Origin: Candidatus Cloacimonadota bacterium
GTDB lineage: Bacteria; Cloacimonadota; Cloacimonadia; Cloacimonadales; TCS61
DNA: 7,334 nucleotides
Reading direction: 5' to 3'
Assembly: GCA_027858325.1 (NCBI GenBank)
Contig: JAQICU010000325.1
Location: 1-7,334, forward strand
Shown: piece after piece, positions 1-7,334 of the stretch
Layout: each line of letters starts with the position of its first letter
Position numbering within the stretch: the first letter of the stretch is position 1
Made by a program: the position numbers and the translations under genes
The notes under the pieces: generated by a model
The model's database searches: none
What the model saw: the letters and a program-made list of their open reading frames with translations, nothing else
Told to the model about the DNA's origin: nothing

Positions 1-36
1 ATCGGATAAAACAATTTTTCTTAAAAATATTTTTAA

Positions 37-41
37 TGGAG
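37..41 (+). promoter_or_regulatory. Ribosome binding site of the DUF2723 gene
   Basis: TGGAG stands six bases before the ATG at 48, a good Shine-Dalgarno spacing. It supports this ATG over the next in-frame Met (residue 33), which would remove the first membrane helix. The rest of the 47-base leader is very AT-rich, and I cannot pick out a reliable -35/-10 promoter pair in it. Confidence 0.7.
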
Positions 42-47
42 CTATAA

Positions 48-2633
48 ATGAACTTAAAACCTCAACCTGTTATAAATAAACGACATAATCTAATTATAGG
101 TTTAGTAGTATTTACTTTAACAATTTTAATATATTGGCTAACTATGGCGCGTTCACTATCTTTCTGGGATGCTGGTGAATATATTACGTGCAGCAGTATT
201 CTGGGAGTTCCCCACCCTCCGGGCAATCCTTTTTACATTCTTTTGGGAAGATTCTTCACAATTTTTGGAGCTAATGTACCGCATGCACTTGTAATCAATT
301 TCTTATCAGGACTTTTCTCAGCTTTTGCTGTAATGTTCACCTACTTTTTCACCGTTAAATTTATTACAATGTGGATCAAACCAAAAGACTCATATCTCGC
401 TTATTTAGGAGGTTTCATTGCCGCTTTCTATACAGCTTTTTCATTCACTTTCTGGAACAATGCAATTGAAGCAGAGGTTTACTCAGGTTTAGCTTTCATA
501 TTAAATCTTATTGTATGGCTTACAATGATATGGGTAGAAAAATCGGAAGATCTTTCACACCAGAATCTTCTGCTGCTCATTGTTTATATCTTCTTCCTTG
601 GTTTTGGAATTCATCAAACTTCACTGCAAATAGCACCTGCTGTTTTATTTATTGCGGTATACCCGATGTTAAGAAATTCAATCAGGTCTTCCGCCTTTTG
701 GAAACGTACGATTGCATATATATTTGCGTTAATAGCTGTTTATTTGATCTTTTTATATTTTGGGAAAATAATTCTTATACCTGCTCTACCTAAGTTTATG
801 TTTGCAGTTGGTTTCTTAGGAATACTAGTATATCATTTAAGAGGAAAGGTATCAAAAAGAACTTGGCTCTTTGCTCTTTTATTCATTGGTGTCGCAGTTT
901 CAACACATCTTTTCTTATATATCAGGGCTTCTTATAGACCCTTTATTAATGAAGGATATCCACATACATTTAAACTTTTTACAGATTATATTCTTAGAAG
1001 GCAATATGGCGTTACAAGTATGTTTGTTCGGCGTGCTACTTTCCTGTTCCAAATGAAAGATCAATTTCTTACCTATTTTAGCTGGCAGTTTTTTAATAAT
1101 GAGATATTATCGCAATGGCTACGTATGCCTGGTGCAATAATTCAATTACTTTCAAATCTTATCGTAACCTTCCTTGGTTTTGGTGGTGCCTATTATCATT
1201 ATAAGAAAAACAAACACTCTTTTGCTTATTTCTTTTCTTTTATGTTCATGGTCTCAATCGCCATGGTTTTCATCATAAATCTTTCTGATGCTGAAGTGAG
1301 AGAACGTGATTATTTCTTCACAACAGCTTATAATTTTTGGACTGTTTGGATGGCAATCGGTTCAATTGCTTTAATTGATCTTGTCAGAAAAAAAGGGAAG
1401 ATCCTTACTGGATTGTTCATTGTAATAGCTCTTACTCTTCCCGGAATTAACCTTGCTTCGCAGTATTTTGTTCATGATAGATCCAAAGAGTATATTGCTC
1501 TGGATTATGGCCAAAACATTTTAAATAGTGTAGAAGAGAATGCTATTATCTTTACTAATGGGGATAATGATACTTTCCCTGTTTGGTATGCACAAGCTGT
1601 TTATGACCCTGCAGCTAAAGAATATACTCATCCTACGAAAATTTATAATAAAGATATTTCTGGAAAGATGTATCAGCAAACTTCCATTCCTACAAAGAAT
1701 ACTGAAATATTAATTGCAACTGCAATGGATTTTAAAAATAAGCAGTGCAATGGCATTAGAAAAGATGTTTCAATTGCTAATTTAAGTTTACTTAATACAC
1801 CCTGGTATATTAAACAATTACGAGATCATGAAGGTGTAGAATTCAATATCCCGGAAAGTCATATTGATCTTTGCCAGGATGACCCAAGATCAGCTCTTTA
1901 CCCCAGAAAAATTCCGAAAGATACTCGCTTAAAAATAAAAGGTACTGTCCCAGAAGATGAATTCATTGTTACCTTTAAGAAAGATGAAATTTTATATGTG
2001 AAAGATCTGGCTGTGATTCAGATAATCAAAGATAATTATGGAAAGCGTCCAATTTATTTTGCAGTAACAACTCCCGATCCTATAGGCTTCAAAGACTTTC
2101 TAAGGAATGAAGGAATGGTGAGCAGACTCGTTCCAGTAAAGGGAAAAGATCAATTTGATATGGAAAGATTGATCACAAATATTGATTCAGTTTATTCTTA
2201 CCGTGGAATTATGGATGACTCACTTTATAAAGATACAAATATGAGAAGACTCCTAAATAACTATGGTGCTGCTTTTATGCGAACTTCCAGATTCGCTCAT
2301 ACAAAAAATGATTATGAACATGCTATCAAATATATGGAAAAAGCAATTGATTTTATCGATCAAAAAAGCAGATTCTATGTAGGGCTTTCTCAGCTTTATG
2401 CTGAAGCTGCATTTAATTTCTTCGATTCTAATGAAAATGAAAAGGGTTTTTCATATTTAGAGAAAGCAGTTTATTATAATAGAACAGATAAAAATATGGT
2501 ACAACTTATATATCAATCTGCAATATACACGAATGATATAGAAAGTGGAATCAAATTGTTTGAAAAGATCCGGGGATATCAGGACTCCGTTGAAATAGAT
2601 TACTATATCACTCAATTAAAAGAGCTTCAATAA
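48..2633 (+). CDS. DUF2723 family (GT117/TMEM260-like) membrane glycosyltransferase, putative
   Basis: An 861-residue integral membrane protein. The N-terminal half has about a dozen hydrophobic segments (first at about 15-33, last at about 454-471); the rest is soluble. Family hallmarks are visible: WDAGE at 40-44 in the loop after helix 1, HPPG at 56-59, EVRERDYFF at 416-424, and NGDNDTFP at 504-511 just after the last membrane helix. The acidic residues after helix 1 (D41, E44) are where GT-C transferases carry their catalytic acid. The family is related to human TMEM260, a protein O-mannosyltransferase, so transfer of a sugar from a lipid donor to exported protein is the likely role; donor and acceptor are unknown. 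About 49 residues (519-567) separate two normally adjacent family blocks. Residues about 743-861 resemble TPR helical repeats. uvrA follows after 24 bp in the same frame. The family call is firm; the enzymatic activity is inferred. Confidence 0.88.
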   Translation: MNLKPQPVINKRHNLIIGLVVFTLTILIYWLTMARSLSFWDAGEYITCSSILGVPHPPGNPFYILLGRFFTIFGANVPHALVINFLSGLFSAFAVMFTYFFTVKFITMWIKPKDSYLAYLGGFIAAFYTAFSFTFWNNAIEAEVYSGLAFILNLIVWLTMIWVEKSEDLSHQNLLLLIVYIFFLGFGIHQTSLQIAPAVLFIAVYPMLRNSIRSSAFWKRTIAYIFALIAVYLIFLYFGKIILIPALPKFMFAVGFLGILVYHLRGKVSKRTWLFALLFIGVAVSTHLFLYIRASYRPFINEGYPHTFKLFTDYILRRQYGVTSMFVRRATFLFQMKDQFLTYFSWQFFNNEILSQWLRMPGAIIQLLSNLIVTFLGFGGAYYHYKKNKHSFAYFFSFMFMVSIAMVFIINLSDAEVRERDYFFTTAYNFWTVWMAIGSIALIDLVRKKGKILTGLFIVIALTLPGINLASQYFVHDRSKEYIALDYGQNILNSVEENAIIFTNGDNDTFPVWYAQAVYDPAAKEYTHPTKIYNKDISGKMYQQTSIPTKNTEILIATAMDFKNKQCNGIRKDVSIANLSLLNTPWYIKQLRDHEGVEFNIPESHIDLCQDDPRSALYPRKIPKDTRLKIKGTVPEDEFIVTFKKDEILYVKDLAVIQIIKDNYGKRPIYFAVTTPDPIGFKDFLRNEGMVSRLVPVKGKDQFDMERLITNIDSVYSYRGIMDDSLYKDTNMRRLLNNYGAAFMRTSRFAHTKNDYEHAIKYMEKAIDFIDQKSRFYVGLSQLYAEAAFNFFDSNENEKGFSYLEKAVYYNRTDKNMVQLIYQSAIYTNDIESGIKLFEKIRGYQDSVEIDYYITQLKELQ

Positions 2634-2657
2634 TCCGATGCACAGTATGAGAGTTCA

Positions 2658-5345
2658 ATGAAAACAGAAATTTACATCAAAGGTGCACGAGAACATAATC
2701 TTAAGAATATCGATATAAGAATTCCCAGAAATAAATTGATCATCGTAACCGGTGTTTCCGGTTCCGGTAAATCATCCCTTGCTTTTGATACACTTTATGC
2801 TGAAGGACAACGCAGATATGTAGAATCACTCTCTGCTTATGCTCGTCAATTCCTGGGGCAAATGGAAAAACCAAAAGTAGATTACATCGAAGGACTCTCT
2901 CCAGCTATTTCCATTGAGCAGAAAGCAACGAGTAAAAATCCGCGTTCAACGGTTGGAACAGTTACCGAAATTTATGACTATTTAAGAATTCTTTATGCTC
3001 GTATTGGAAAACAGTTTTGTTGCAATTGCGGTGAACCTGTGGGCTCTCAAACTGTTGATCAACTGGTAGATCACATATTAATAAATCCAGATAAAACACG
3101 TCTACAGATCCTTGCTCCAATTGTTCAGAACCGGAAAGGTGAACATAAAGAGGAACTGGAAGAAGCACGAAATGAAGGTTTCGTTCGTGTAAAGATCAAT
3201 GGTATAATGCGGCAATTAAGTGAAGAGATCACACTCGATAAAAAGAGTAAGCATTATATTGACATCGTTGTTGATCGGCTTGTGATTAAGAAGAATATTC
3301 GGTCAAGATTAATTGACTCGGTTGAGACTGCTTTAAAGCTAACAAATGGTTTTATTAAAATTGAATATGTAGATGAAGAACGCATAGAAAATCTTTCGGA
3401 AGCTAATTCCTGCCCGAGTTGTGGAATTGGTTATCCAGAACTTTCCCCGCAGCATTTCTCTTTTAACAGCCCAATTGGTATGTGCATGTCTTGTAATGGA
3501 CTTGGAACTAAAATGGAATTTGATCCTGATTTAATAATTCCGGATAAATCTCTTTCCATAATGGATGGAGCTGTTGCACTTTGGGGAACATTAAATAAGA
3601 AAAAAAGCAGCTGGCAGTTAAAAAAACTAAAAGCAATTTCACAGGAATACAACTTTTCCCTCAACGAACCGTGGGAAAAACTTCCTTTAAAAGCAACAGA
3701 TCTTTTACTCTTTGGTTCCAAAGGGCAAAAGATCAGATTTGAATGGAGTTCCAAAAGTGGTTCTGGTTCCTTCTTGTCTTCTTTTGAAGGCATTATCCCA
3801 ACACTTTCCCGCAGAATGAATGAAACAAAATCTGAATATATGCGCAAATATTATATTAAGTATATTGGCAACAAGGAATGCCCTGATTGCAATGGGAAAA
3901 AACTTCGCAAGGAAAGTCTTTCAGTGAGGATTGCTGAAAGATCTATCAACGAAATAACTACAATGTCAATTTCAAATGCAATTATGTATTTTGATAATCT
4001 TGAATTATCAGGAAACGACAAATTGATAGCTGAAGAAGTTTTAAAAGAAATAAAAAACCGCCTTAACTTCCTTGTAAATGTGGGATTGCATTATCTTACT
4101 TTAGATAGAAAAGCTCCTACATTATCAGGTGGAGAATCGCAAAGAATTAGATTGGCAAGCCAGATAGGCAGCAGTCTTGTAGGCGTTATGTATATATTGG
4201 ATGAACCTACTATAGGATTACATCAGCGTGATAATAAACGGCTGATCAATATGCTTATTCATCTGCGGGATATTGGTAATACTGTTATCGTTGTCGAGCA
4301 TGATGAGCAGATGATAAGAACAGCTGATCAGATCATTGATATTGGTCCTCATGCCGGGATATATGGTGGAGAGATCGTTTTCCAGGGAAATATTGAACAG
4401 CTATTGAGATCAAAAAAATCTATGACCGGAAAATATCTCTCCGGCAAATTGAGCATCGAGATACCTAATGAAAGATTTAAGCCGGATAAACGTAAACTGC
4501 AGATAAATGGTGCAGTCCAAAATAATCTTAAAAAGATCAATGTTGATATCCCTGTCGGATCATTCACGTGTGTTACCGGTGTTTCGGGATCGGGTAAAAG
4601 TTCTTTGATCAATCAAATATTGTATCCAGCTATGGCAAATGAACTCAATAAATCCAGCAGAAAACAAGGTTATTTTGATAACATAAAAGGTTATGAATAT
4701 TTTGATAAAGTCATAAATATTGATCAACAGCCAATTGGAAGAACTCCTCGTTCCAATCCTGCAACTTACACCAAATTATTTGATCCTATTCGAAATCTAT
4801 TTTCCCAAACTCCAGCAGCAAAATTACGGGGTTATAAACCGGGGAGATTTTCGTTTAATGTAAAAGGTGGAAGATGTGAAGCCTGTAGTGGCGGTGGTGT
4901 AAAACAGATCGAGATGCACTTCCTGCCGGATATTTATGTGAAATGTGAAGTCTGCGATGGAACGCGTTATAATAAAGAAACTTTAGCAGTAAAATATAAA
5001 GGATACAGCATTGCAGATGTGCTTAAAATGGATGTTCAAGAAGCTATTAAGATATTTGACAAAGTTCCTAAAATCTTTAAGGTTCTACAAACTTTAAAAG
5101 AAGTCGGAATGGATTATGTTAAACTTGGGCAGTCATCCACAACTCTCTCCGGTGGAGAAGCTCAAAGGATCAAGCTTTCACGAGAACTTAGCAAGACAAG
5201 CACAGGTAAAACACTCTATATTCTTGATGAACCAACAACAGGATTGCATTTTGAAGATATAAAAAATTTATTAAAAGTACTTACCAGATTTGTATCAATG
5301 GGAAATACTGTGATTGTTATCGAGCATAATCTGGATGTTATTTAA
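2658..5345 (+). CDS. uvrA: UvrA, excinuclease ABC subunit A, cut short by a premature stop
   Basis: UvrA is the damage-sensing ATPase of nucleotide excision repair; it dimerises and loads UvrB at lesions. This copy has both ABC modules: Walker A K38 and K647, signatures LSGGE with S490 and S831, Walker B DEP with D515-E516 and D857-E858, and H-loop H890 in EHNLDVI. Zinc-binding CxxC pairs lie at C252/C255 with C276/C279 and at C740/C743 with C763/C766, the latter at the same numbers as in E. coli. Further CxxC pairs are at C121/C124 and C408/C411. The start is fixed by the family-typical KGAREHNLKN right after Met1; a GAGAG at 2649-2653 is a weak, close ribosome binding site. The frame ends with TAA after residue 895, where the family has Lys followed by about 44 more residues; those codons follow intact. 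No LexA-like palindrome is visible in the 24-bp gap upstream. Identity is certain; whether the shortened product works is not. Confidence 0.97.
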   Translation: MKTEIYIKGAREHNLKNIDIRIPRNKLIIVTGVSGSGKSSLAFDTLYAEGQRRYVESLSAYARQFLGQMEKPKVDYIEGLSPAISIEQKATSKNPRSTVGTVTEIYDYLRILYARIGKQFCCNCGEPVGSQTVDQLVDHILINPDKTRLQILAPIVQNRKGEHKEELEEARNEGFVRVKINGIMRQLSEEITLDKKSKHYIDIVVDRLVIKKNIRSRLIDSVETALKLTNGFIKIEYVDEERIENLSEANSCPSCGIGYPELSPQHFSFNSPIGMCMSCNGLGTKMEFDPDLIIPDKSLSIMDGAVALWGTLNKKKSSWQLKKLKAISQEYNFSLNEPWEKLPLKATDLLLFGSKGQKIRFEWSSKSGSGSFLSSFEGIIPTLSRRMNETKSEYMRKYYIKYIGNKECPDCNGKKLRKESLSVRIAERSINEITTMSISNAIMYFDNLELSGNDKLIAEEVLKEIKNRLNFLVNVGLHYLTLDRKAPTLSGGESQRIRLASQIGSSLVGVMYILDEPTIGLHQRDNKRLINMLIHLRDIGNTVIVVEHDEQMIRTADQIIDIGPHAGIYGGEIVFQGNIEQLLRSKKSMTGKYLSGKLSIEIPNERFKPDKRKLQINGAVQNNLKKINVDIPVGSFTCVTGVSGSGKSSLINQILYPAMANELNKSSRKQGYFDNIKGYEYFDKVINIDQQPIGRTPRSNPATYTKLFDPIRNLFSQTPAAKLRGYKPGRFSFNVKGGRCEACSGGGVKQIEMHFLPDIYVKCEVCDGTRYNKETLAVKYKGYSIADVLKMDVQEAIKIFDKVPKIFKVLQTLKEVGMDYVKLGQSSTTLSGGEAQRIKLSRELSKTSTGKTLYILDEPTTGLHFEDIKNLLKVLTRFVSMGNTVIVIEHNLDVI

Positions 5346-5480
5346 TGTGCCGATCACATTATCGATCTGGGACCGGACGGTGGAGATGAAGGCGGAGAAG
5401 TAGTTGCTATTGGCACTCCCGAAGAAATTGCACTTAACAGAAAATCGTACACTGGAATGTATCTAAAGAAAATATTGTAG
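5346..5480 (+). pseudogene. uvrA: Detached 3' end of uvrA (44 codons plus TAG), in frame
   Basis: Directly after the TAA at 5343-5345 the same frame continues as CADHIIDLGPDGGDEGGEVV and ends in YTGMYLKKIL before TAG at 5478-5480. This is the normal UvrA C-terminus: the last strands of the second nucleotide-binding domain, the glycine-rich stretch and the closing helix. Counting the stop as one residue gives 895 + 1 + 44 = 940, the length of E. coli UvrA. There is no second stop or frameshift in the tail and its residues match family consensus, so the interruption is recent, an error in the sequence, or tolerated. The tail has no start codon and ribosome site of its own in this frame, so it is not an independent gene. 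Confidence 0.93.
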
Positions 5481-5507
5481 AGTGTATGTCATTAATTCAC
5501 AAATACT

Positions 5508-5515
5508 AAAAGGAG
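5508..5515 (+). promoter_or_regulatory. Ribosome binding site of dapD
   Basis: AAAAGGAG lies six bases before the dapD ATG at 5522 and is the strongest Shine-Dalgarno sequence in the window. It fixes the dapD start. The roughly 41 bases between the uvrA TAG and this ATG hold no clear hairpin plus T-run terminator, so cotranscription with uvrA is possible. Confidence 0.8.
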
Positions 5516-5521
5516 TAAATT

Positions 5522-6319
5522 ATGAGTTTGAAATCACAAATACTTGAATTGTATAATAAAACTGAATTTAGTGATATTGATAGAAAATTATTCCTCAAAT
5601 TCAGAAATGGATTGAATACCGGAGAAATTCGTGCAGCGGAAAAAATTGAAGGTAAATGGATAACAAATAATTGGGTTAAAAAAGGAATTCTTGCAGGTTT
5701 TCAAATGGGCAATATTGTACAATTGGGAACTTTCATTGATAAAGATACATATCCTATCCAGGACATCACAAATCGAAAAAATGTCAGAATGGTACCTGGC
5801 GGTTCTTCCATCCGGGAAGGTGCTTATATTGGAGAAAATGTTATCATGATGCCGCCAATGTATATCAACGTTGGTGCTTATATTGATGATGGTTCAATGA
5901 TCGATTCTCATGCTCTTGTCGGTACATGTGCTCAAGTCGGAAAAAATGTACATCTAAGTGCAGCATCACAAATTGGTGGTGTGTTGGAACCAATTGGTGC
6001 TAACCCTGTAATCGTAGAAGATAATGTATTCATTGGTGGAAATTGCGGGATCTATGATGGTGTAATAATCGAACAAAATGCAATTATTGCAGCAGGAGTT
6101 ATTATAACTGGTAGTACACCTGTTTTTGATTCTGTAAATAACCACTTCCTGACAAAGGATAATAATGATTCATTGCATATTCCTCAAGGAGCTGTTGTAG
6201 TACCTGGTACACGTAAGATGAAAAGCAATAATGATTTTTCAATCTATTGTCCTATTATTATAAAATATCGAGATGAGAAGAGTAATATTGCTGTAACTTT
6301 GGAAGATGCTCTTAGATGA
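5522..6319 (+). CDS. dapD: DapD, tetrahydrodipicolinate N-succinyltransferase
   Basis: DapD transfers succinyl from succinyl-CoA to tetrahydrodipicolinate, opening the succinylase branch to meso-diaminopimelate and lysine in the cytosol. The 265-residue protein is close to the 274 of E. coli DapD. A helical N-terminal part (about 1-85) contains AAEKIEGKWITNNWVKK, matching the E. coli VAEKIDGQWVTHQWLKK block. A left-handed beta-helix of hexapeptide repeats follows from about 100, with the family blocks GAYIDDGSMIDSHALVGTCA, QVGKNVHLSA and GGVLEPIGANPVIVEDN. D128 aligns with E. coli D141, reported as an active-site residue; the position of E. coli E189 appears to be G176 here, in GGNCGIYDG. The C-terminal part continues with the PQGAVVVPGTRKM block. 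The gene has a strong ribosome binding site and its TGA overlaps the start of the next gene, an aminotransferase that suits the following pathway step. Confidence 0.96.
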   Translation: MSLKSQILELYNKTEFSDIDRKLFLKFRNGLNTGEIRAAEKIEGKWITNNWVKKGILAGFQMGNIVQLGTFIDKDTYPIQDITNRKNVRMVPGGSSIREGAYIGENVIMMPPMYINVGAYIDDGSMIDSHALVGTCAQVGKNVHLSAASQIGGVLEPIGANPVIVEDNVFIGGNCGIYDGVIIEQNAIIAAGVIITGSTPVFDSVNNHFLTKDNNDSLHIPQGAVVVPGTRKMKSNNDFSIYCPIIIKYRDEKSNIAVTLEDALR

Positions 6320-7334
6320 AACCAATAAAGTACGCAAGTCGGATAAACGGATTAGAAAAATCTACCTTGCGGCAATTATATGATAACTCTCCACCTGATT
6401 CAATAAACTTAGGTTTGGGAGAGATCCAATTCCTTACACCTAAAGTTGTAACAGACAGAGCAATCGATATTATCAAGCAGGGGAACATCAGATATACACC
6501 AAATGCCGGATTACCAGAATTACAAAAAGCTATTGCAAATTATTACAAAATGCAATTAAATGAGAATATCTGTGTAACAACAGGTGCTGAAGAAGCTATC
6601 TTTGCTTCACTTTTCAGTTTCATTAATCATGGTGACGAAGTGCTTATTGCAAATCCAACATATATTGCTTACAAAAAAATAATCGGGATGATGGGTGGTA
6701 CTGCTGTCGAATTCGACCTTGATCCTTTATCTAATTTTGAATTGAACCGTGAAGACTTCAAAAATAGAATCACACCCAGAACAAAGATTTTGCTTTTAAA
6801 TAATCCATCTAATCCTACAGGAAGGTGTTTCTCCGTAGAAGAAATAGATTTCATGGTTTCAAAATGTAATGAGAAAAATATACTTATTATAGTTGATGAG
6901 ATCTATCGCGATCTTTATATTGAAAAAAAACCAATAACGTTCTTGAAAAAAACTGGAAAAATAATCGTGATTTCAGGTCTTTCTAAATCTCATAGCATGA
7001 GTGGATGGCGAATAGGTTGGGCAGTATCAAATGATCCTGAGCTCATTAAACCTATCATTATCTCTCATCAATATATTTGTACTTGTGCCCCATATATATC
7101 TCAGGTTGTTGCTATTTCAGCACTATCCCCGAAAGGTATAGAAGCACAGAATGAAATTCGCTTAAAACTAAAGACAAACAGAGAGTATGTGCTTAAGCTA
7201 TTCGAACGATTTCTACCAGAACTTACAATTCTGAACAATACATCTTCCCCATATTTATTCATAAATGTTAAAATTGATGATTTGTTACTCGTAAATGAAT
7301 TGATCAAGAATGGTGTGATAGTTATGCCAGGAGT
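6316..7334 (+). CDS. Class I/II PLP-dependent aminotransferase, probable N-succinyl-diaminopimelate aminotransferase (partial)
   Basis: A fold-type I aminotransferase, open to the right edge with 339 complete codons, probably missing some 40-60 C-terminal residues. It shows the PLP-site motifs in order: TTGAEE at 88-93 (cofactor phosphate contact), Y116 in NPTYIAY (ring stacking), NNPSNPTG at 162-169 with N166, DEIYRDLY starting at D194 with Y197, and SGLSKSHSMSGWRIGW with Schiff-base lysine K224 and phosphate-binding R232. The C-terminal Arg that normally binds the substrate carboxylate lies beyond the window. The ATG overlaps the dapD stop as ATGA, with a modest TTGGAAG at 6299-6305, so translation is probably coupled. 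Coupling to dapD suggests the DapC step, conversion of N-succinyl-2-amino-6-oxopimelate with glutamate. That role is inference from context: close relatives act on aspartate, aromatic amino acids or others, so I give no gene symbol. Confidence 0.88.
   Translation, partial: MKPIKYASRINGLEKSTLRQLYDNSPPDSINLGLGEIQFLTPKVVTDRAIDIIKQGNIRYTPNAGLPELQKAIANYYKMQLNENICVTTGAEEAIFASLFSFINHGDEVLIANPTYIAYKKIIGMMGGTAVEFDLDPLSNFELNREDFKNRITPRTKILLLNNPSNPTGRCFSVEEIDFMVSKCNEKNILIIVDEIYRDLYIEKKPITFLKKTGKIIVISGLSKSHSMSGWRIGWAVSNDPELIKPIIISHQYICTCAPYISQVVAISALSPKGIEAQNEIRLKLKTNREYVLKLFERFLPELTILNNTSSPYLFINVKIDDLLLVNELIKNGVIVMPG

Noticed and set aside
1..47. Promoter or end of an upstream gene in the left edge
   Set aside because: The stretch is too short and AT-rich. 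A TAA at 7-9 could end an upstream gene, but only two codons precede it, and no convincing -35/-10 pair is visible.
2638..2661. Seven-codon reading frame (MHSMRVQ) whose TGA overlaps the uvrA ATG
   Set aside because: It could be a coupling leader, but it has no ribosome binding site of its own and a frame this short is expected by chance.
3431..3847. 138-codon open frame on the minus strand inside uvrA
   Set aside because: It lies wholly antisense to well-conserved uvrA coding sequence, has no recognisable domain, and is explained by codon bias of the sense gene. The other antisense or alternate-frame open stretches in the four genes were rejected for the same reason.
5344..5388. A new start at the TAATG overlap after the uvrA premature stop
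   Set aside because: This ATG is in the wrong frame and opens only about 14 codons before a TGA. It cannot restore the UvrA C-terminus.
5343..5480. UAA reassigned to a sense codon (alternative genetic code)
   Set aside because: The DUF2723 gene ends in TAA at its expected end, eight codons before the uvrA start in the same frame, so reassignment would fuse DUF2723 to UvrA. TAG and TGA also end genes here. One interrupted gene does not support a code change.
5481..5507. Rho-independent terminator between uvrA and dapD
   Set aside because: I see no GC-rich inverted repeat followed by a T-run in this short gap.

Overview
The window is a compact, AT-rich stretch of bacterial chromosome in which every recognisable gene lies on the + strand. 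It holds four genes: a large DUF2723-family membrane protein, the excision-repair ATPase uvrA, the lysine/diaminopimelate gene dapD, and the first three quarters of a PLP-dependent aminotransferase that runs off the right edge. Gaps are 24 bp, about 41 bp (counting from the ancestral uvrA stop) and a 4-base overlap, so the layout is operon-like. No RNA gene, mobile element, repeat array, CRISPR or convincing terminator was found. The DUF2723 family, the low GC and the AGGAG-type ribosome binding sites suggest a Gram-negative lineage of the Bacteroidota / Cloacimonadota / Marinimicrobia kind. Cloacimonadota is my best guess, but this is inference from gene content and composition, not a phylogeny.

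Layout: bases 1-47 are a short leader with a ribosome binding site. Bases 48-2633 encode a polytopic GT-C-type putative glycosyltransferase with a large soluble C-terminal half ending in TPR-like helices. Bases 2658-5345 encode UvrA up to a premature TAA, and 5346-5480 carry the remaining 44 codons in the same frame, ending in TAG. Bases 5522-6319 encode DapD. From 6316 the aminotransferase begins, its ATG overlapping the dapD TGA.

The last two genes fit consecutive steps of the succinylase branch of meso-diaminopimelate/lysine synthesis: DapD succinylates tetrahydrodipicolinate, and the aminotransferase is placed where DapC would act next. The first two genes have no obvious functional tie to this pathway.

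The most notable observation is the uvrA nonsense codon. A single TAA stands where the family has a conserved Lys just after the NBD2 H-loop. The rest of the gene is intact, and reading through it gives exactly 940 residues, the length of E. coli UvrA. This could be a recent nonsense mutation, a base error in the assembly, or (less likely) readthrough. I see no evidence for a previously undescribed multi-gene system in this window.
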